Part shown: one piece after another, positions 1 to 6,642 of the stretch | How the letters are laid out: every line of letters begins with the position of its first letter | Position numbering within the stretch: position 1 is the stretch's first letter | DNA from: a virus | Virus record (IMG/VR): IMGVR_UViG_3300009481_000024 | Location: 1-43,387 of that record | Length of the DNA: 43,387 nucleotides | Direction: 5' to 3' (one strand) | Position numbers and translations under genes: made by a program | Notes under the pieces: model-generated | The model's input: the letters and a program-made list of their open reading frames with translations, nothing else | Told to the model about the DNA's origin: nothing | Databases searched by the model: none

Positions 1-92
1 TGTTTAGAATTCGAAAGACCCCCCCCCCTAAATTTCCAGAATCAAATTTTTCCATATTTCGTCAGAAAGTAAATTTCCTCAAACGCTTCTGG

Positions 93-108
93 CTATTGGG
101 CTCAATAT
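93..108. repeat. Dispersed palindrome, CTATTGGGCTCAATAT
   Basis: Copy of the CTATTGRNNYCAATAG element with one arm mismatch. It lies in the intergenic region upstream of the first gene. Confidence 0.75.
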
Positions 109-143
109 GTCTCTCTCTAATTGCAGGTAATTCGCGGCGGTGG

Positions 144-173
144 AAAATCCCTTGCGGCGGTCCGGCAAGTTTT
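144..173 (+). repeat. 30-nt hairpin element, left copy flanking the GT2 gene
   Basis: AAAATCCCTTGCGG-N8-CAAGTTTT. CTTG pairs with CAAG and AAAA with TTTT around a TCC bulge. The same 14-nt block, spacing and arm recur at 1314-1343, so the glycosyltransferase gene sits between two direct copies. Confidence 0.65.
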
Positions 174-208
174 CGATTCTGTCTTTCGAATGTTGAGTTC
201 GGGCAGAA

Positions 209-240
209 CATTGATAGACGATGGACGGTGAGACTGCCTC
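209..240 (+). promoter_or_regulatory. TATA-like promoter of the GT2 gene
   Basis: The element ACATTGATAG starts at 209, about 30 nt before the GTG start at 241. This is the spacing seen at nearly all unit-opening genes here and fits a leaderless archaeal transcript. Confidence 0.55.
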
Positions 241-1356
241 GTGAAGACGGCTCTCGTAATGATTGTGAAGAATGAGCAAGAGAACATCGTGCGTGCTTTG
301 GAGTCGGTGAAAGACCAATTCGAGGTATTCGTCATCAACTACTCCGGAACAGACGACGAGACTGTTGAAGTCGGGACCGAATGGATGGAAGCAAACGGAA
401 AAGACGGAATGTGGATTTCCCCCGAATGGAAGGGAGCCGCTGACGGATTGAATGCCTGTATCGAATTTTGTGAAAATTTGGAAGTCGATTGGATTCTTCG
501 CATGGACGCAGATACCGTCTATGAGGGACCAACTCCGGATTTCGAAAACTTGAACGAACTGTGTGACGCAGTTGAAGTGGACATTATCCGAGCAGATGGT
601 TCATTCATCGCTTCTCGCCCTTGGTGGTTCAAACCAAATTGCAAATATCGTGGCGTCCGACATGAAGGACTCTATGCCAATTTCAGAACCAAGAACGAGG
701 ACATTTTCATTCGCCATCACGACGACAGCGGAGCCCGTCCTCGGAGCCCAGAAACTTACGCAGATGATTTTCACGCGATGGGCAACGAACTGCCTGTCGA
801 GTATGATGCAGATATGGCAAAGCGATACTGCTTCTATATGGCAAACTCAGCGAGAGATGGAGGCGACCTTTTCCAAGCCGCACTTTGGTTCCGCATACGA
901 ATGCTGATGGGTGGCTACGAAAGCGAAGTGCAGGTGGCGACAAGAGAACACGCGCTCATCATAATGCAGGCTCCATTCTGGCTTGATGCGATTCATCAAC
1001 ACCCGACTCGCCCGGATATGGTATTCTGGGCTCTCGCTACAGGCGACCAATTCGGAACGCCATTCAAAGCGCAGGTGTTAGAGATAGCAGAACCGGACTC
1101 GTGGATTACGGGTCAGATGTTTTGCCAAGATGAGTATATGTGGAAGGCGTTGGATTCAATCGCCCTTGTTCATGGCGAACTTGGTCACATGGAGAAGCAT
1201 CAAGAATTGACCGAAGAGATTCTGTCGAAAAGAGAAGAATACGATATTCCAGACGGGGATTTGGTCCGCCTATTGAGCCGCATAGGTCTTGATGATGAGG
1301 CCGCCGCGATACAAAAATCCCTTGCGGAACAACAACAAGTTTTGGAGGAAGAATAA
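241..1356 (+). CDS. GT2-type glycosyltransferase with C-terminal helical region
   Basis: 371 aa starting at GTG. The N-terminus (TALVMIVKNEQENI) is the usual opening of family 2 glycosyltransferases, followed by the metal-binding DxD at D89-A-D91. The C-terminal half is probably helical and TPR-like, as in GT2-TPR proteins. It should transfer a sugar from a nucleotide donor in the cytoplasm; the acceptor (virion protein, DNA or host surface) cannot be told from sequence. The GTG start is favoured because the TATA-like element lies 30 nt upstream. Matching 30-nt hairpin elements lie just upstream and at its 3' end, which hints at acquisition as a cassette. Confidence 0.85.
   Translation: MKTALVMIVKNEQENIVRALESVKDQFEVFVINYSGTDDETVEVGTEWMEANGKDGMWISPEWKGAADGLNACIEFCENLEVDWILRMDADTVYEGPTPDFENLNELCDAVEVDIIRADGSFIASRPWWFKPNCKYRGVRHEGLYANFRTKNEDIFIRHHDDSGARPRSPETYADDFHAMGNELPVEYDADMAKRYCFYMANSARDGGDLFQAALWFRIRMLMGGYESEVQVATREHALIIMQAPFWLDAIHQHPTRPDMVFWALATGDQFGTPFKAQVLEIAEPDSWITGQMFCQDEYMWKALDSIALVHGELGHMEKHQELTEEILSKREEYDIPDGDLVRLLSRIGLDDEAAAIQKSLAEQQQVLEEE
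1314..1343 (+). repeat. 30-nt hairpin element, right copy
   Basis: AAAATCCCTTGCGG-N8-CAAGTTTT, identical in its fixed bases and spacing to 144-173. It lies inside the last codons of the glycosyltransferase gene, just before the GGAGG of the next gene. Confidence 0.65.
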
Positions 1357-1527
1357 ATGCCAGCGAAAAAGAAGAAAACTACAGAAGAAGAATACAAAAT
1401 GGACCCCGTTGAGAAATACCGATTAGAGTCAATGATGACCGATTACGGTATGGCTCTCTTGGCTAAGATGACGCCAGACGAGCAGAAGTCTATTTTGGCT
1501 ATGTTCGATAATCACCATTTCAATTGA
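1357..1527 (+). CDS. Small charged protein, unknown
   Basis: 56 aa (begins MPAKKKKTTEEEY, ends DNHHFN). The start is supported by GGAGG at 1344-1348, 8 nt upstream, and the ATG directly follows the stop of the glycosyltransferase gene. The N-terminus is Lys/Glu rich and the rest probably one or two helices. No family is recognised. It is translated from the same transcript as its neighbour. Confidence 0.7.
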   Translation: MPAKKKKTTEEEYKMDPVEKYRLESMMTDYGMALLAKMTPDEQKSILAMFDNHHFN

Positions 1528-1536
1528 GGCGGTTGA

Positions 1537-1668
1537 ATGAATGGTGACGATGTTGAACATTGGAGTCAAGAGCATTTTGCGCGATTGGCACTATACCGAA
1601 CAATCGGCATGGGGGTGAACATATTTCTCTCTTTGATATTGATAGTGAAGTTATTCGGGTGGGTATGA
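1537..1668 (+). CDS. Tiny single-span membrane protein
   Basis: 43 aa with a charged N-terminus (MNGDDVEHWSQEHFAR) and a hydrophobic C-terminal helix from about residue 24 (GMGVNIFLSLILIVKLFGWV). Its stop overlaps the ATG of the next gene (ATGATGG), which supports translational coupling. Function unknown. A competing 25-aa frame from 1541 is less convincing. Confidence 0.55.
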   Translation: MNGDDVEHWSQEHFARLALYRTIGMGVNIFLSLILIVKLFGWV

Positions 1669-2243
1669 TGGCCGAGGAAGAACAGTTGGTTCAATATCCT
1701 CAATGGCTTATTCTTGATGAAGCATTCTCGGCTGAGGAATGTGAGATAATCAAGGAACAGGCGAAGAAGCACGCGAGTCAAGTTCCAGCCGCGACCTTTG
1801 GAACGCATGGCGATGAATTCCGGAAGACGAACATTCGATGGCTGGATGATAACGAAAAGTTCGGATGGGTGCATCAGCGGTTCCGTGAGATAGCCTATGA
1901 AGTGAACAAATTCTTCAAGATGAAGATAACAGAACTGCCTGCTATCCAATTCACCGAGTATGATGGCGTGGGTTCGCATTACGATTTCCACGGCGATACG
2001 AATTGGAACGACCAAAAAGACACGCATAGGAAAATCAGTATTTGCATTCAACTCTCCGACCCAGCGGATTACGAGGGAGGGAATTTCGAATTCGGTCAGT
2101 TGGAGCAACCGGATGCAGTTCAGTTGAAGAGACAAGGGACGGCATTGACCTTCATCTCATATCACACTCATGCCGTCAAACCGATTTCGTCCGGCCAGCG
2201 ATACTCACTCGTTGGGTGGTTCGAAGGTCCCCGATTCTCCTAA
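1665..2243 (+). CDS. 2OG-Fe(II) oxygenase, prolyl 4-hydroxylase/PKHD type
   Basis: 192 aa from ATG 1665. The iron ligands are visible as H105-x-D107 (SHYDFHGD) and the distal H169, with R179 for 2-oxoglutarate in HAVKPISSGQRYSLVGWF, the standard PKHD-type ending. The family hydroxylates a side chain, often proline, using Fe(II), O2 and 2-oxoglutarate; such enzymes are common in marine tailed viruses. The substrate is unknown. A longer frame from TTG 1560 exists, but 1665 overlaps the upstream stop as expected for coupling and leaves a complete domain. Confidence 0.88.
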   Translation: MMAEEEQLVQYPQWLILDEAFSAEECEIIKEQAKKHASQVPAATFGTHGDEFRKTNIRWLDDNEKFGWVHQRFREIAYEVNKFFKMKITELPAIQFTEYDGVGSHYDFHGDTNWNDQKDTHRKISICIQLSDPADYEGGNFEFGQLEQPDAVQLKRQGTALTFISYHTHAVKPISSGQRYSLVGWFEGPRFS

Positions 2244-2497
2244 CCTTCACTCATCCATTTCTTGAATGTTGCTTCATTCTCTAACCGGTATATTCCCAAA
2301 TTGTAGGTCAGCCGGTCTGTGGAACGCCGACGGGCGTAGCCCGGGGTATTCGACAACAAGTTCCCGATTTGTTGAATAGAAGTGTATGACCAATTCTTCG
2401 ATGCCATCAGTTCGCCGACTTCTTTGGCAGTTCTCCATTGTCCGTCGCTCATTATCTTAGTAATTCTCATTCGCACCAGATGATTGCGCCGCCCCAT
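2240..2497 (-). CDS. Winged-helix-like DNA-binding protein
   Basis: 85 aa on the minus strand, ending just inside the oxygenase stop. The segment RITKIMSDGQWRTAKEVGEL, then QQIGNLLSNTPG and a basic wing (ARRRSTDR), has the shape of a winged helix. The part QIGNLLSNTPG resembles QLGNLLSKAPYF in the protein at 4808-5281, so the two are likely paralogues. A TATA-like TTAATG starts about 30 nt upstream (near 2527). Being alone and antisense it could be a regulator; that is inference. Confidence 0.7.
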   Translation of the reverse strand: MGRRNHLVRMRITKIMSDGQWRTAKEVGELMASKNWSYTSIQQIGNLLSNTPGYARRRSTDRLTYNLGIYRLENEATFKKWMSEG

Positions 2498-2547
2498 GTG
2501 GCCACCCCTCCATAAACGGGCTCATTAAGGTTCTGATTCAGACAAAC

Positions 2548-2577
2548 TTAAATAGTATTGATTGTTGGCTTTTATTG
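2548..2577 (+). promoter_or_regulatory. TATA-like promoter of the 47-aa gene
   Basis: TTAAATAG starts 30 nt before ATG 2578, matching the window-wide spacing. Confidence 0.5.
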
Positions 2578-2721
2578 ATGCAGTTAGTATATTGCTACAC
2601 GGATGACGATGGGACGACCTTTGCTCGGTTTTACGACGGCGCAAAGGGTGAGAATGTGATGGTTGAGTATAACGATGGGGCCGGAACATGGCTTGAATCG
2701 AGAGAAACTGCTGTTTATTGA
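2578..2721 (+). CDS. Small acidic protein, unknown
   Basis: 47 aa (MQLVYCYTDDDGTTFARFYD...). Probably an all-beta mini-domain. Its ATG sits 30 nt after a TATA-like TTAAATAG, which argues for a real leaderless gene. No homologue recognised. Confidence 0.5.
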   Translation: MQLVYCYTDDDGTTFARFYDGAKGENVMVEYNDGAGTWLESRETAVY

Positions 2722-2747
2722 TGTTTAGGACATTGATATACCCAAGC

Positions 2748-2792
2748 ATTCATAAGGGGAAACCCACTCGGTCAGTATAGGAGAGAGCGAGA
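2748..2792 (+). promoter_or_regulatory. Strong-class promoter with start-site motif
   Basis: CATTGATA (2731) precedes TATA-like ATTCATAAGG (2748-2757), then CACTCGGTCAGTATAG (2765-2780). Initiation near 2778 would give a leader of about 15 nt containing GGAGAG before ATG 2793. The same upstream and start-site motifs recur at the noncoding-RNA promoters. Confidence 0.65.
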
Positions 2793-3149
2793 ATGACGAT
2801 TTACACAGGTGCATTAGGACGAAGAATCGCACGACAGGGCTACGAAGGTCGCAGACTAACTGAGGTCAGCGCGGAGTGGGACTTGACTATCTGGGAGATA
2901 GGATTCGTGGACTCAATCTCAGCCACCCTTGGCCGAGGCTACTACCCATCTCAGAAGCAAAACGCAATCTTGAACAGAATCGTCGAGGCGAACGGAAGCA
3001 CATGGGACCAAATCGTGAACGAGGCCCGAGCAGTTCAGTCCATCGACGAGGCAAACTATCAAATTCACAGAATCAACGCTCGCGGCTACGGAACTACCGC
3101 ACGCCATGAGGAAGCAATCGCACAGGCAAACGAGGTCTTGGGACGATGA
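2793..3149 (+). CDS. Small helical protein, unknown
   Basis: 118 aa (MTIYTGALGRRIARQGYEGR...). Mostly helical, with a segment (TEVSAEWDLTIWEIGFVDSI) that could be a helix-turn-helix, though this is weak. It heads the chain of small genes and has one of the stronger promoters in the window, so it may be well expressed. No family recognised. Confidence 0.75.
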   Translation: MTIYTGALGRRIARQGYEGRRLTEVSAEWDLTIWEIGFVDSISATLGRGYYPSQKQNAILNRIVEANGSTWDQIVNEARAVQSIDEANYQIHRINARGYGTTARHEEAIAQANEVLGR

Positions 3150-3247
3150 GTTTCAACCCGGAAGGAGAAGCCCCGGTTTGCTGGGAGTGCGATTTACCGC
3201 ATCCACATCATCATCCATTGTGTTGCATGAGGCCGGAGGAAGCATGA
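3146..3247 (+). CDS. 33-aa Cys/His-rich micro-protein
   Basis: Starts in ATGA overlap with the preceding stop. The centre (VCWECDLPHPHHHPLCC) holds CxxC plus a His cluster and CC, a likely metal-binding knuckle. Its stop overlaps the next ATG. The unbroken start-stop coupling supports translation; function unknown. Confidence 0.5.
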   Translation: MSFNPEGEAPVCWECDLPHPHHHPLCCMRPEEA

Positions 3248-3327
3248 GAGTCAATACTCACCATTCTAATTCGCGCTTGCGACAGGCTCGGTCAGACCGG
3301 GCATACGGGAGGGTTTTCGGTGAGTGA
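3244..3327 (+). CDS. 27-aa basic micro-protein
   Basis: MRVNTHHSNSRLRQARSDRA... Coupled by ATGA overlap to the gene before, and overlapped by the GTG start of the one after. Basic; it could be a translational link rather than a functional protein. Confidence 0.35.
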   Translation: MRVNTHHSNSRLRQARSDRAYGRVFGE

Positions 3328-3424
3328 TGCGTCCTGTGATGAATGCAATACACAATTCGCCAATCTCCCATCAACTGAAATCAATTGCAGACTATGTGGT
3401 TCTGAACTGAGGTTGGGCCGATGA
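3320..3424 (+). CDS. 34-aa zinc-ribbon micro-protein
   Basis: GTG start at 3320. Two CxxC knuckles (SCDECN and NCRLCG) about 17 residues apart form a minimal zinc ribbon. Overlaps both neighbours by a few bases. Probably binds zinc and maybe a nucleic acid or protein partner. Confidence 0.55.
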   Translation: MSDASCDECNTQFANLPSTEINCRLCGSELRLGR

Positions 3425-3594
3425 GTTTCGACGGGATATTCCCGATTGAGATGTATCAGTTCCTTGCTATTCTGGAATACGCGCACGCGAGGAAGGCAGA
3501 ACTCAACGGTGACTTTTCTGATGAAGTTCCATCATGGGTCGAAGGTGCGCTTGAAGCCTGTCCAGAAATGAAGGGCGATGATTGGCTATGTTGA
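3421..3594 (+). CDS. Small acidic helical protein, unknown
   Basis: 57 aa (MSFDGIFPIEMYQFLAILEY...). ATGA overlap with the preceding stop. Likely two or three helices, acidic overall. No family recognised. Confidence 0.6.
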   Translation: MSFDGIFPIEMYQFLAILEYAHARKAELNGDFSDEVPSWVEGALEACPEMKGDDWLC

Positions 3595-3677
3595 GTTGGC
3601 GCTGGTTCGTGCCGTGGCCAATCTCAATTATCATGTGGCTATGGAATCGCTCAAATACCGGTAGCAACTACGAATGA
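3588..3677 (+). CDS. 29-aa Trp-rich membrane micro-protein
   Basis: MLSWRWFVPWPISIIMWLWN... One short hydrophobic Trp-rich helix. It begins inside the end of the gene before and ends next to the next start. Coupling supports translation; role unknown. Confidence 0.45.
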   Translation: MLSWRWFVPWPISIIMWLWNRSNTGSNYE

Positions 3678-3680
3678 AGT

Positions 3681-3824
3681 ATGCCGAGCATCAGACCCCG
3701 TTGGCCAGACTACAAATGCCAACAATGCGGGGAGAACATGGTTCGTCGATACCATGATGGCAAATGTGGGAAGTGCTATCTCAAATGGAAAAGAGAACAG
3801 CGCCGGAAGGCTGGGAAGGTATGA
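3681..3824 (+). CDS. Zinc-ribbon protein with basic tail
   Basis: 47 aa with YKCQQCGENM and KCGKCY knuckles followed by a Lys/Arg-rich tail (KWKREQRRKAGK). The layout is that of a small zinc ribbon able to touch nucleic acid. ATGA overlap with the next gene. Confidence 0.65.
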   Translation: MPSIRPRWPDYKCQQCGENMVRRYHDGKCGKCYLKWKREQRRKAGKV

Positions 3825-3916
3825 GAGATTCGACTAAGGTGTTCATTCAGATTCTCTTTCTCTATCTTATTCTCGGAATCGTGGTTGCGCTTGGCGGCCT
3901 GTTGAGTGGGTATTAG
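3821..3916 (+). CDS. 31-aa single-span membrane protein
   Basis: After MRDSTK nearly the whole protein is one hydrophobic helix (FIQILFLYLILGIVVALGG). It is the last of the coupled micro-gene chain. It could insert in the host membrane; function unknown. Confidence 0.5.
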   Translation: MRDSTKVFIQILFLYLILGIVVALGGLLSGY

Positions 3917-3918
3917 CC

Positions 3919-3948
3919 CTTCATATAGGTGCGCGAGAGGGGGAAAGC
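3919..3948 (+). promoter_or_regulatory. TATA-like promoter of the 60-aa gene
   Basis: CTTCATATAGG starts 30 nt before ATG 3949. Confidence 0.65.
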
Positions 3949-4131
3949 ATGGACAAATGCCCCGACTGTGGTCAAGAGTATGAGGTCAAGATGACCCCTA
4001 AGATGACCGAATGGTATCATCGTCAAACTTGTTCAGCGATTGACGAGAAGGAAAGAAAGAAGAGGGCCGAGGCTGACGCGAAAGCATTGGAGGAATGGCT
4101 CAATGGGAATGCGCCGGTGGCTCGGTCATAA
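3949..4131 (+). CDS. Small zinc-finger protein with charged helix
   Basis: 60 aa. CPDCGQEY followed by YHRQTC gives a C2HC-type finger, then a long charged helix (EKERKKRAEADAKALEEW). Leaderless, with TATA 30 nt upstream. The next gene overlaps its end by 29 nt. Confidence 0.7.
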   Translation: MDKCPDCGQEYEVKMTPKMTEWYHRQTCSAIDEKERKKRAEADAKALEEWLNGNAPVARS

Positions 4132-4573
4132 ACTCAGTAATCGTCGGCTCAATCGGCGACTCAGAAGTTTAGGTCATGTTGATGAATGTCCCGGGTGCAA
4201 CCAACGCGGGCCTTGGCTGGCCGTGTTCATCCATCCTCTTTGCCCACCACACATGAGAGGCGCGGACGGCGATGACTGCGAATTCTGCGAGCAGATGCCA
4301 GCGTCAGTGAAGGTTGCTCGCTTGATGATGTTAGGGACGATGGGAATACCACTCCATCCAGACATAATCGAGTATGTGAATCAATGCGTCTTCGACGGCG
4401 CGGACCCGGAGGCTATGGCGATAATCAACCACCTTCACGAGCAAATGGTGAACGACATGGGAGAGGGATATGTGGATGAGATTCGGAAGCGTAAAGAACC
4501 GAACCCATCACATGATGAAGTCCCGCTCGGGAGGATTGAAGATGGCTGGCGTGAATGGGATATGGATAACTGA
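4103..4573 (+). CDS. Cys/His-rich protein, unknown
   Basis: 156 aa from ATG 4103 (4109 also possible). The basic N-terminus (RRWLGHKLSNRRLNRRLR) is followed by CPGC, an H..CPPH segment and CEFC, together a probable two-zinc module, then a helical C-terminal half. The start is chosen for a short overlap with the gene upstream; a longer frame from 4040 is possible. Function unknown. Confidence 0.7.
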   Translation: MGMRRWLGHKLSNRRLNRRLRSLGHVDECPGCNQRGPWLAVFIHPLCPPHMRGADGDDCEFCEQMPASVKVARLMMLGTMGIPLHPDIIEYVNQCVFDGADPEAMAIINHLHEQMVNDMGEGYVDEIRKRKEPNPSHDEVPLGRIEDGWREWDMDN

Positions 4574-4769
4574 CCAACAAAACCTCGTCCTTGACTCGCT
4601 CGTGCGTTCACACAATGCGGAGCGCTTGCGTGGAGCAGGTGCAGTTCCTCAAGAATGCCCTTGGTGTTATGAGTTTCTTTTCGGTTCGAAGTTGAGGCAT
4701 CATCTCATGTATGAATGCCAGACGATAGAGCCCGAGGCGAGAGCCGTTCTATTTCGACAAGAAGTATAG
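4542..4769 (+). CDS. C2HC zinc-finger protein
   Basis: 75 aa from ATG 4542, overlapping the preceding gene by 32 nt. CPWCYEFLFGSKLRHHLMYEC is a compact CxxC...HH...C finger preceded by a helix. Possibly DNA-, RNA- or protein-binding. It is the third zinc-binding small gene in this operon. Confidence 0.7.
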   Translation: MAGVNGIWITDQQNLVLDSLVRSHNAERLRGAGAVPQECPWCYEFLFGSKLRHHLMYECQTIEPEARAVLFRQEV

Positions 4770-4775
4770 CCGGTC

Positions 4776-4807
4776 CTATCATAAGGGTGGGCCGTGACTC
4801 GTGATTA
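4776..4807 (+). promoter_or_regulatory. TATA-like promoter of the winged-helix operon
   Basis: TATCATAAGG starts 32 nt before ATG 4808; GACTCGTGATTA just before the ATG matches the start-site motif. Confidence 0.65.
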
Positions 4808-5281
4808 ATGCCGGGCGGAAGAAGAAGACAGGTCACGGGTAGCAAATGGTCTGACCGTCTTTGCGTTCAACTCGTCAAGGTCATGGTCGAGGCAGACAAC
4901 CGGGGAATGACCGGGCATGAACTGAGAGGTCAGTTGGTAGGACGAACGAAACAAATCCCAACTCCGAATCAACTCGGGAACCTTCTATCTAAGGCTCCAT
5001 ACTTCATCAACATGGGAGAGGTAAAGCAACGAACAATCTCGACAACGAACTCATTGGTGGCCTTGTGGAGATACGACTACGAGAGTTGCATGGCGCGTGG
5101 ATGGCTGAACCATCCGTTAGAGAATCGACACATAGATGACCCGTTCATTCCGGGCGTGACGACCAACAGATACAGACCGAATGGCGTCCTCATTGGGGGT
5201 CCAAAGGATTGGATAACCCAAAAGAAAAATGACCGAAATCGTGAATTACCGGAGAAGGATGAGAAGGAATCTAATGAGTGA
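4808..5281 (+). CDS. Winged-helix-like DNA-binding protein
   Basis: 157 aa. Residues about 10-90 form a winged-helix-like domain (KWSDRLCVQLVKVMVEAD, then QLGNLLSKAPYF) related to the minus-strand protein at 2240-2497; the C-terminal part is basic and low in recognisable structure. It is followed, with an 8-nt ATGAGTGA overlap, by the terminase small subunit-like gene, so it may help recognise packaging DNA or regulate the late genes. That role is inference. Confidence 0.65.
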   Translation: MPGGRRRQVTGSKWSDRLCVQLVKVMVEADNRGMTGHELRGQLVGRTKQIPTPNQLGNLLSKAPYFINMGEVKQRTISTTNSLVALWRYDYESCMARGWLNHPLENRHIDDPFIPGVTTNRYRPNGVLIGGPKDWITQKKNDRNRELPEKDEKESNE

Positions 5282-5810
5282 CGAGTTCTCAATGGTTCCT
5301 GTGCATGAAGATGAGCAGATAGTAAGATGGGTTGCATTGGGTTTGATTGATGGTCGCAAGGAAAGAGAAATCAAATCAGAAGTCCAGAATATGCGAATCG
5401 ACTCTCAACTCGACCGCAACGAGTGGAACGCTCTTATTCGACGAGGGCGAGAACAGGCCGCGGAGATGACGAACTTCATCATGTCCAAGGCTGAACTTAG
5501 TTCGACAGACTACCTGCGCCTTGATTCATACCAGCGACGCAAGAGAATGATGGCGAGGTTGGAAGGACTCATCAACTCAGCAGTTGAGCAGTCGGACTCA
5601 GTATCGAAGATGAACTCAGCATCGTTTATGATTGGTGGTTTATTGAAGGCTCAGAACGATATGGATGCGTTCACAGGAGCAAAAGAAGCGGCTCCACAGG
5701 TTCAAATCAATATCGGCTATGACCCAATGGACCAATTCCGAGAAGTCATTCAATCCGAGAGTGAGAAAATTCTCGATGTTGAATATAGCGTCGGTAGTGA
5801 AGAAGAATAG
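5274..5810 (+). CDS. Terminase small subunit-like protein
   Basis: 178 aa from ATG 5274, overlapping the upstream stop (a start at 5229 is possible). An N-terminal helix-turn-helix-like stretch (QIVRWVALGLIDGRKEREIK) is followed by a central helical part (LINSAVEQSDSVSKMNSASF) and NDMDAFTGA, then an acidic tail. This arrangement is that of many small terminases, which bind packaging sites and pass DNA to TerL. The large subunit is far away at 14071, so the call rests on layout rather than position. It could instead be another DNA-binding protein. Confidence 0.45.
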   Translation: MSDEFSMVPVHEDEQIVRWVALGLIDGRKEREIKSEVQNMRIDSQLDRNEWNALIRRGREQAAEMTNFIMSKAELSSTDYLRLDSYQRRKRMMARLEGLINSAVEQSDSVSKMNSASFMIGGLLKAQNDMDAFTGAKEAAPQVQINIGYDPMDQFREVIQSESEKILDVEYSVGSEEE

Positions 5811-5849
5811 AATTCACCGGTGAGTCAGTTGTTGAGTGTGGACTTACTC

Positions 5850-5865
5850 ATATTGAACTCAATAG
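5850..5865. repeat. Dispersed palindrome, ATATTGAACTCAATAG
   Basis: One arm mismatch; 40 nt after the stop of the TerS-like gene. Confidence 0.8.
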
Positions 5866-5893
5866 GTAGTTGTCCATGTGCTACCCGACGCAA

Positions 5894-5923
5894 GAAAAAC
5901 TTGAGCAGGCTCGGCAAGTTTTC
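5894..5923 (+). repeat. Hairpin GAAAAACTTG / CAAGTTTTC
   Basis: Nine paired bases with one bulged A and an 11-nt loop. Same architecture as the elements at 144 and 1314. Confidence 0.55.
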
Positions 5924-5934
5924 GGAATCAAAGT

Positions 5935-5963
5935 GAAACCCTTGTCGGAGTCAGACAAGTTTC
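5935..5963 (+). repeat. Hairpin GAAACCCTTGTC / GACAAGTTTC
   Basis: CTTGTC pairs with GACAAG and GAAA with TTTC around a CC bulge. It is followed directly by the seven-C run. Confidence 0.55.
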
Positions 5964-6001
5964 ATCCCCCCCTACCAGAATCAGATATGGTTTAGGTTAG
6001 G

Positions 6002-6017
6002 TTATTGGGCTCAATAG
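6002..6017. repeat. Dispersed palindrome, TTATTGGGCTCAATAG
   Basis: One arm mismatch; 152 nt from the copy at 5850. Confidence 0.8.
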
Positions 6018-6139
6018 AAATATCACAACATCAAGAAATCTTGCGAGGTTCATATACTCTCGAACCCATAGAGTCGGACAGGCCAAGGGGCGCGTCAAGT
6101 CATGTTGGTGTAATAAGTAAAGTTAGTGAGATAAAGAAA

Positions 6140-6172
6140 CATTGATGTATAGTCCCCAAGAAAACTCGGATT
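6140..6172 (+). promoter_or_regulatory. Possible promoter with start-site motif
   Basis: GAAACATTGATGTATAG followed about 22 nt later by ACTCGGATTAATT, resembling the minus-strand promoter at the window end. It would start a transcript near 6173 with hairpins such as GTTCGAAGCCGAAC (6264-6277). Confidence 0.4.
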
Positions 6173-6296
6173 AATTATGGGGACACACGACAACAAAGGT
6201 GGCGGCCTGCTGGGGAGAAACCCAAATTGTCCGGATAATTAATTCGGGGTTTGAACCGGAACAGTTCGAAGCCGAACGACAGAAAACAAAGCATCA

Positions 6297-6425
6297 ATGG
6301 TTTTCCTTTCTTGGCCCTTGGGCTGGGGAATTGTTTTCGTCTTAATCGCTTTACTGATAGGCAAGGGACAGACCCCACTCCAAATGTTTCAGCACCATTC
6401 CAAAATCTATTTTACTTCTGAATAG
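6297..6425 (+). CDS. Possible 42-aa membrane protein
   Basis: MVFLSWPLGWGIVFVLIALL... is one clear hydrophobic helix followed by a polar tail. No RBS or promoter directly upstream; it might be read from the putative transcript starting near 6173. Could be a chance frame. Confidence 0.25.
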   Translation: MVFLSWPLGWGIVFVLIALLIGKGQTPLQMFQHHSKIYFTSE

Positions 6426-6502
6426 GGACTCAACCGACACTTGTCTAATATCAATATATCATCATTTTAGAAATAATTAATTCAATTGAAGAGGGTAATG
6501 GG

Positions 6503-6539
6503 ACACACACACCTTAGAGGTCGTGAAGTGTGTGTGTGC
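6503..6539. repeat. CA/GT hairpin
   Basis: An ACACACACACC tract faces AAGTGTGTGTGTGC across a 10-nt loop, giving a long stem with one bulged C. It may be a transcript end or a simple-sequence accident. Confidence 0.4.
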
Positions 6540-6572
6540 TATGCACCCCCCGGGCAAGATTAATTCCAAACT

Positions 6573-6588
6573 GAATTGAACCCAATAG
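6573..6588. repeat. Weak copy of the dispersed palindrome
   Basis: GAATTGAACCCAATAG, two arm mismatches; listed because it lies in the same intergenic region as two better copies. Confidence 0.4.
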
Positions 6589-6642
6589 GTTCGATTTTTT
6601 TCAGACTTGTCGGGCAAATTCTGGTTTATGTTCTTCCGGAAC

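Larger units (their letters stand above)
1..240. other. Intergenic region with poly-C run, palindrome and hairpin
   Basis: No credible gene is seen here. The stretch holds a run of ten C (19-28), the block CCAGAATCA (36-44), a copy of the dispersed 16-bp palindrome (93-108), a hairpin element (144-173) and the promoter of the first gene (209-240). The same kinds of blocks recur in the intergenic region 5811-6672, so the two look like copies of one modular intergenic sequence. The poly-C run could also be a sequencing or assembly weak point. Confidence 0.6.

Noticed and set aside
1566-2135. 189-aa minus-strand frame opposite the oxygenase
   Set aside because: The plus-strand protein has an intact enzyme signature; no promoter for the antisense frame.
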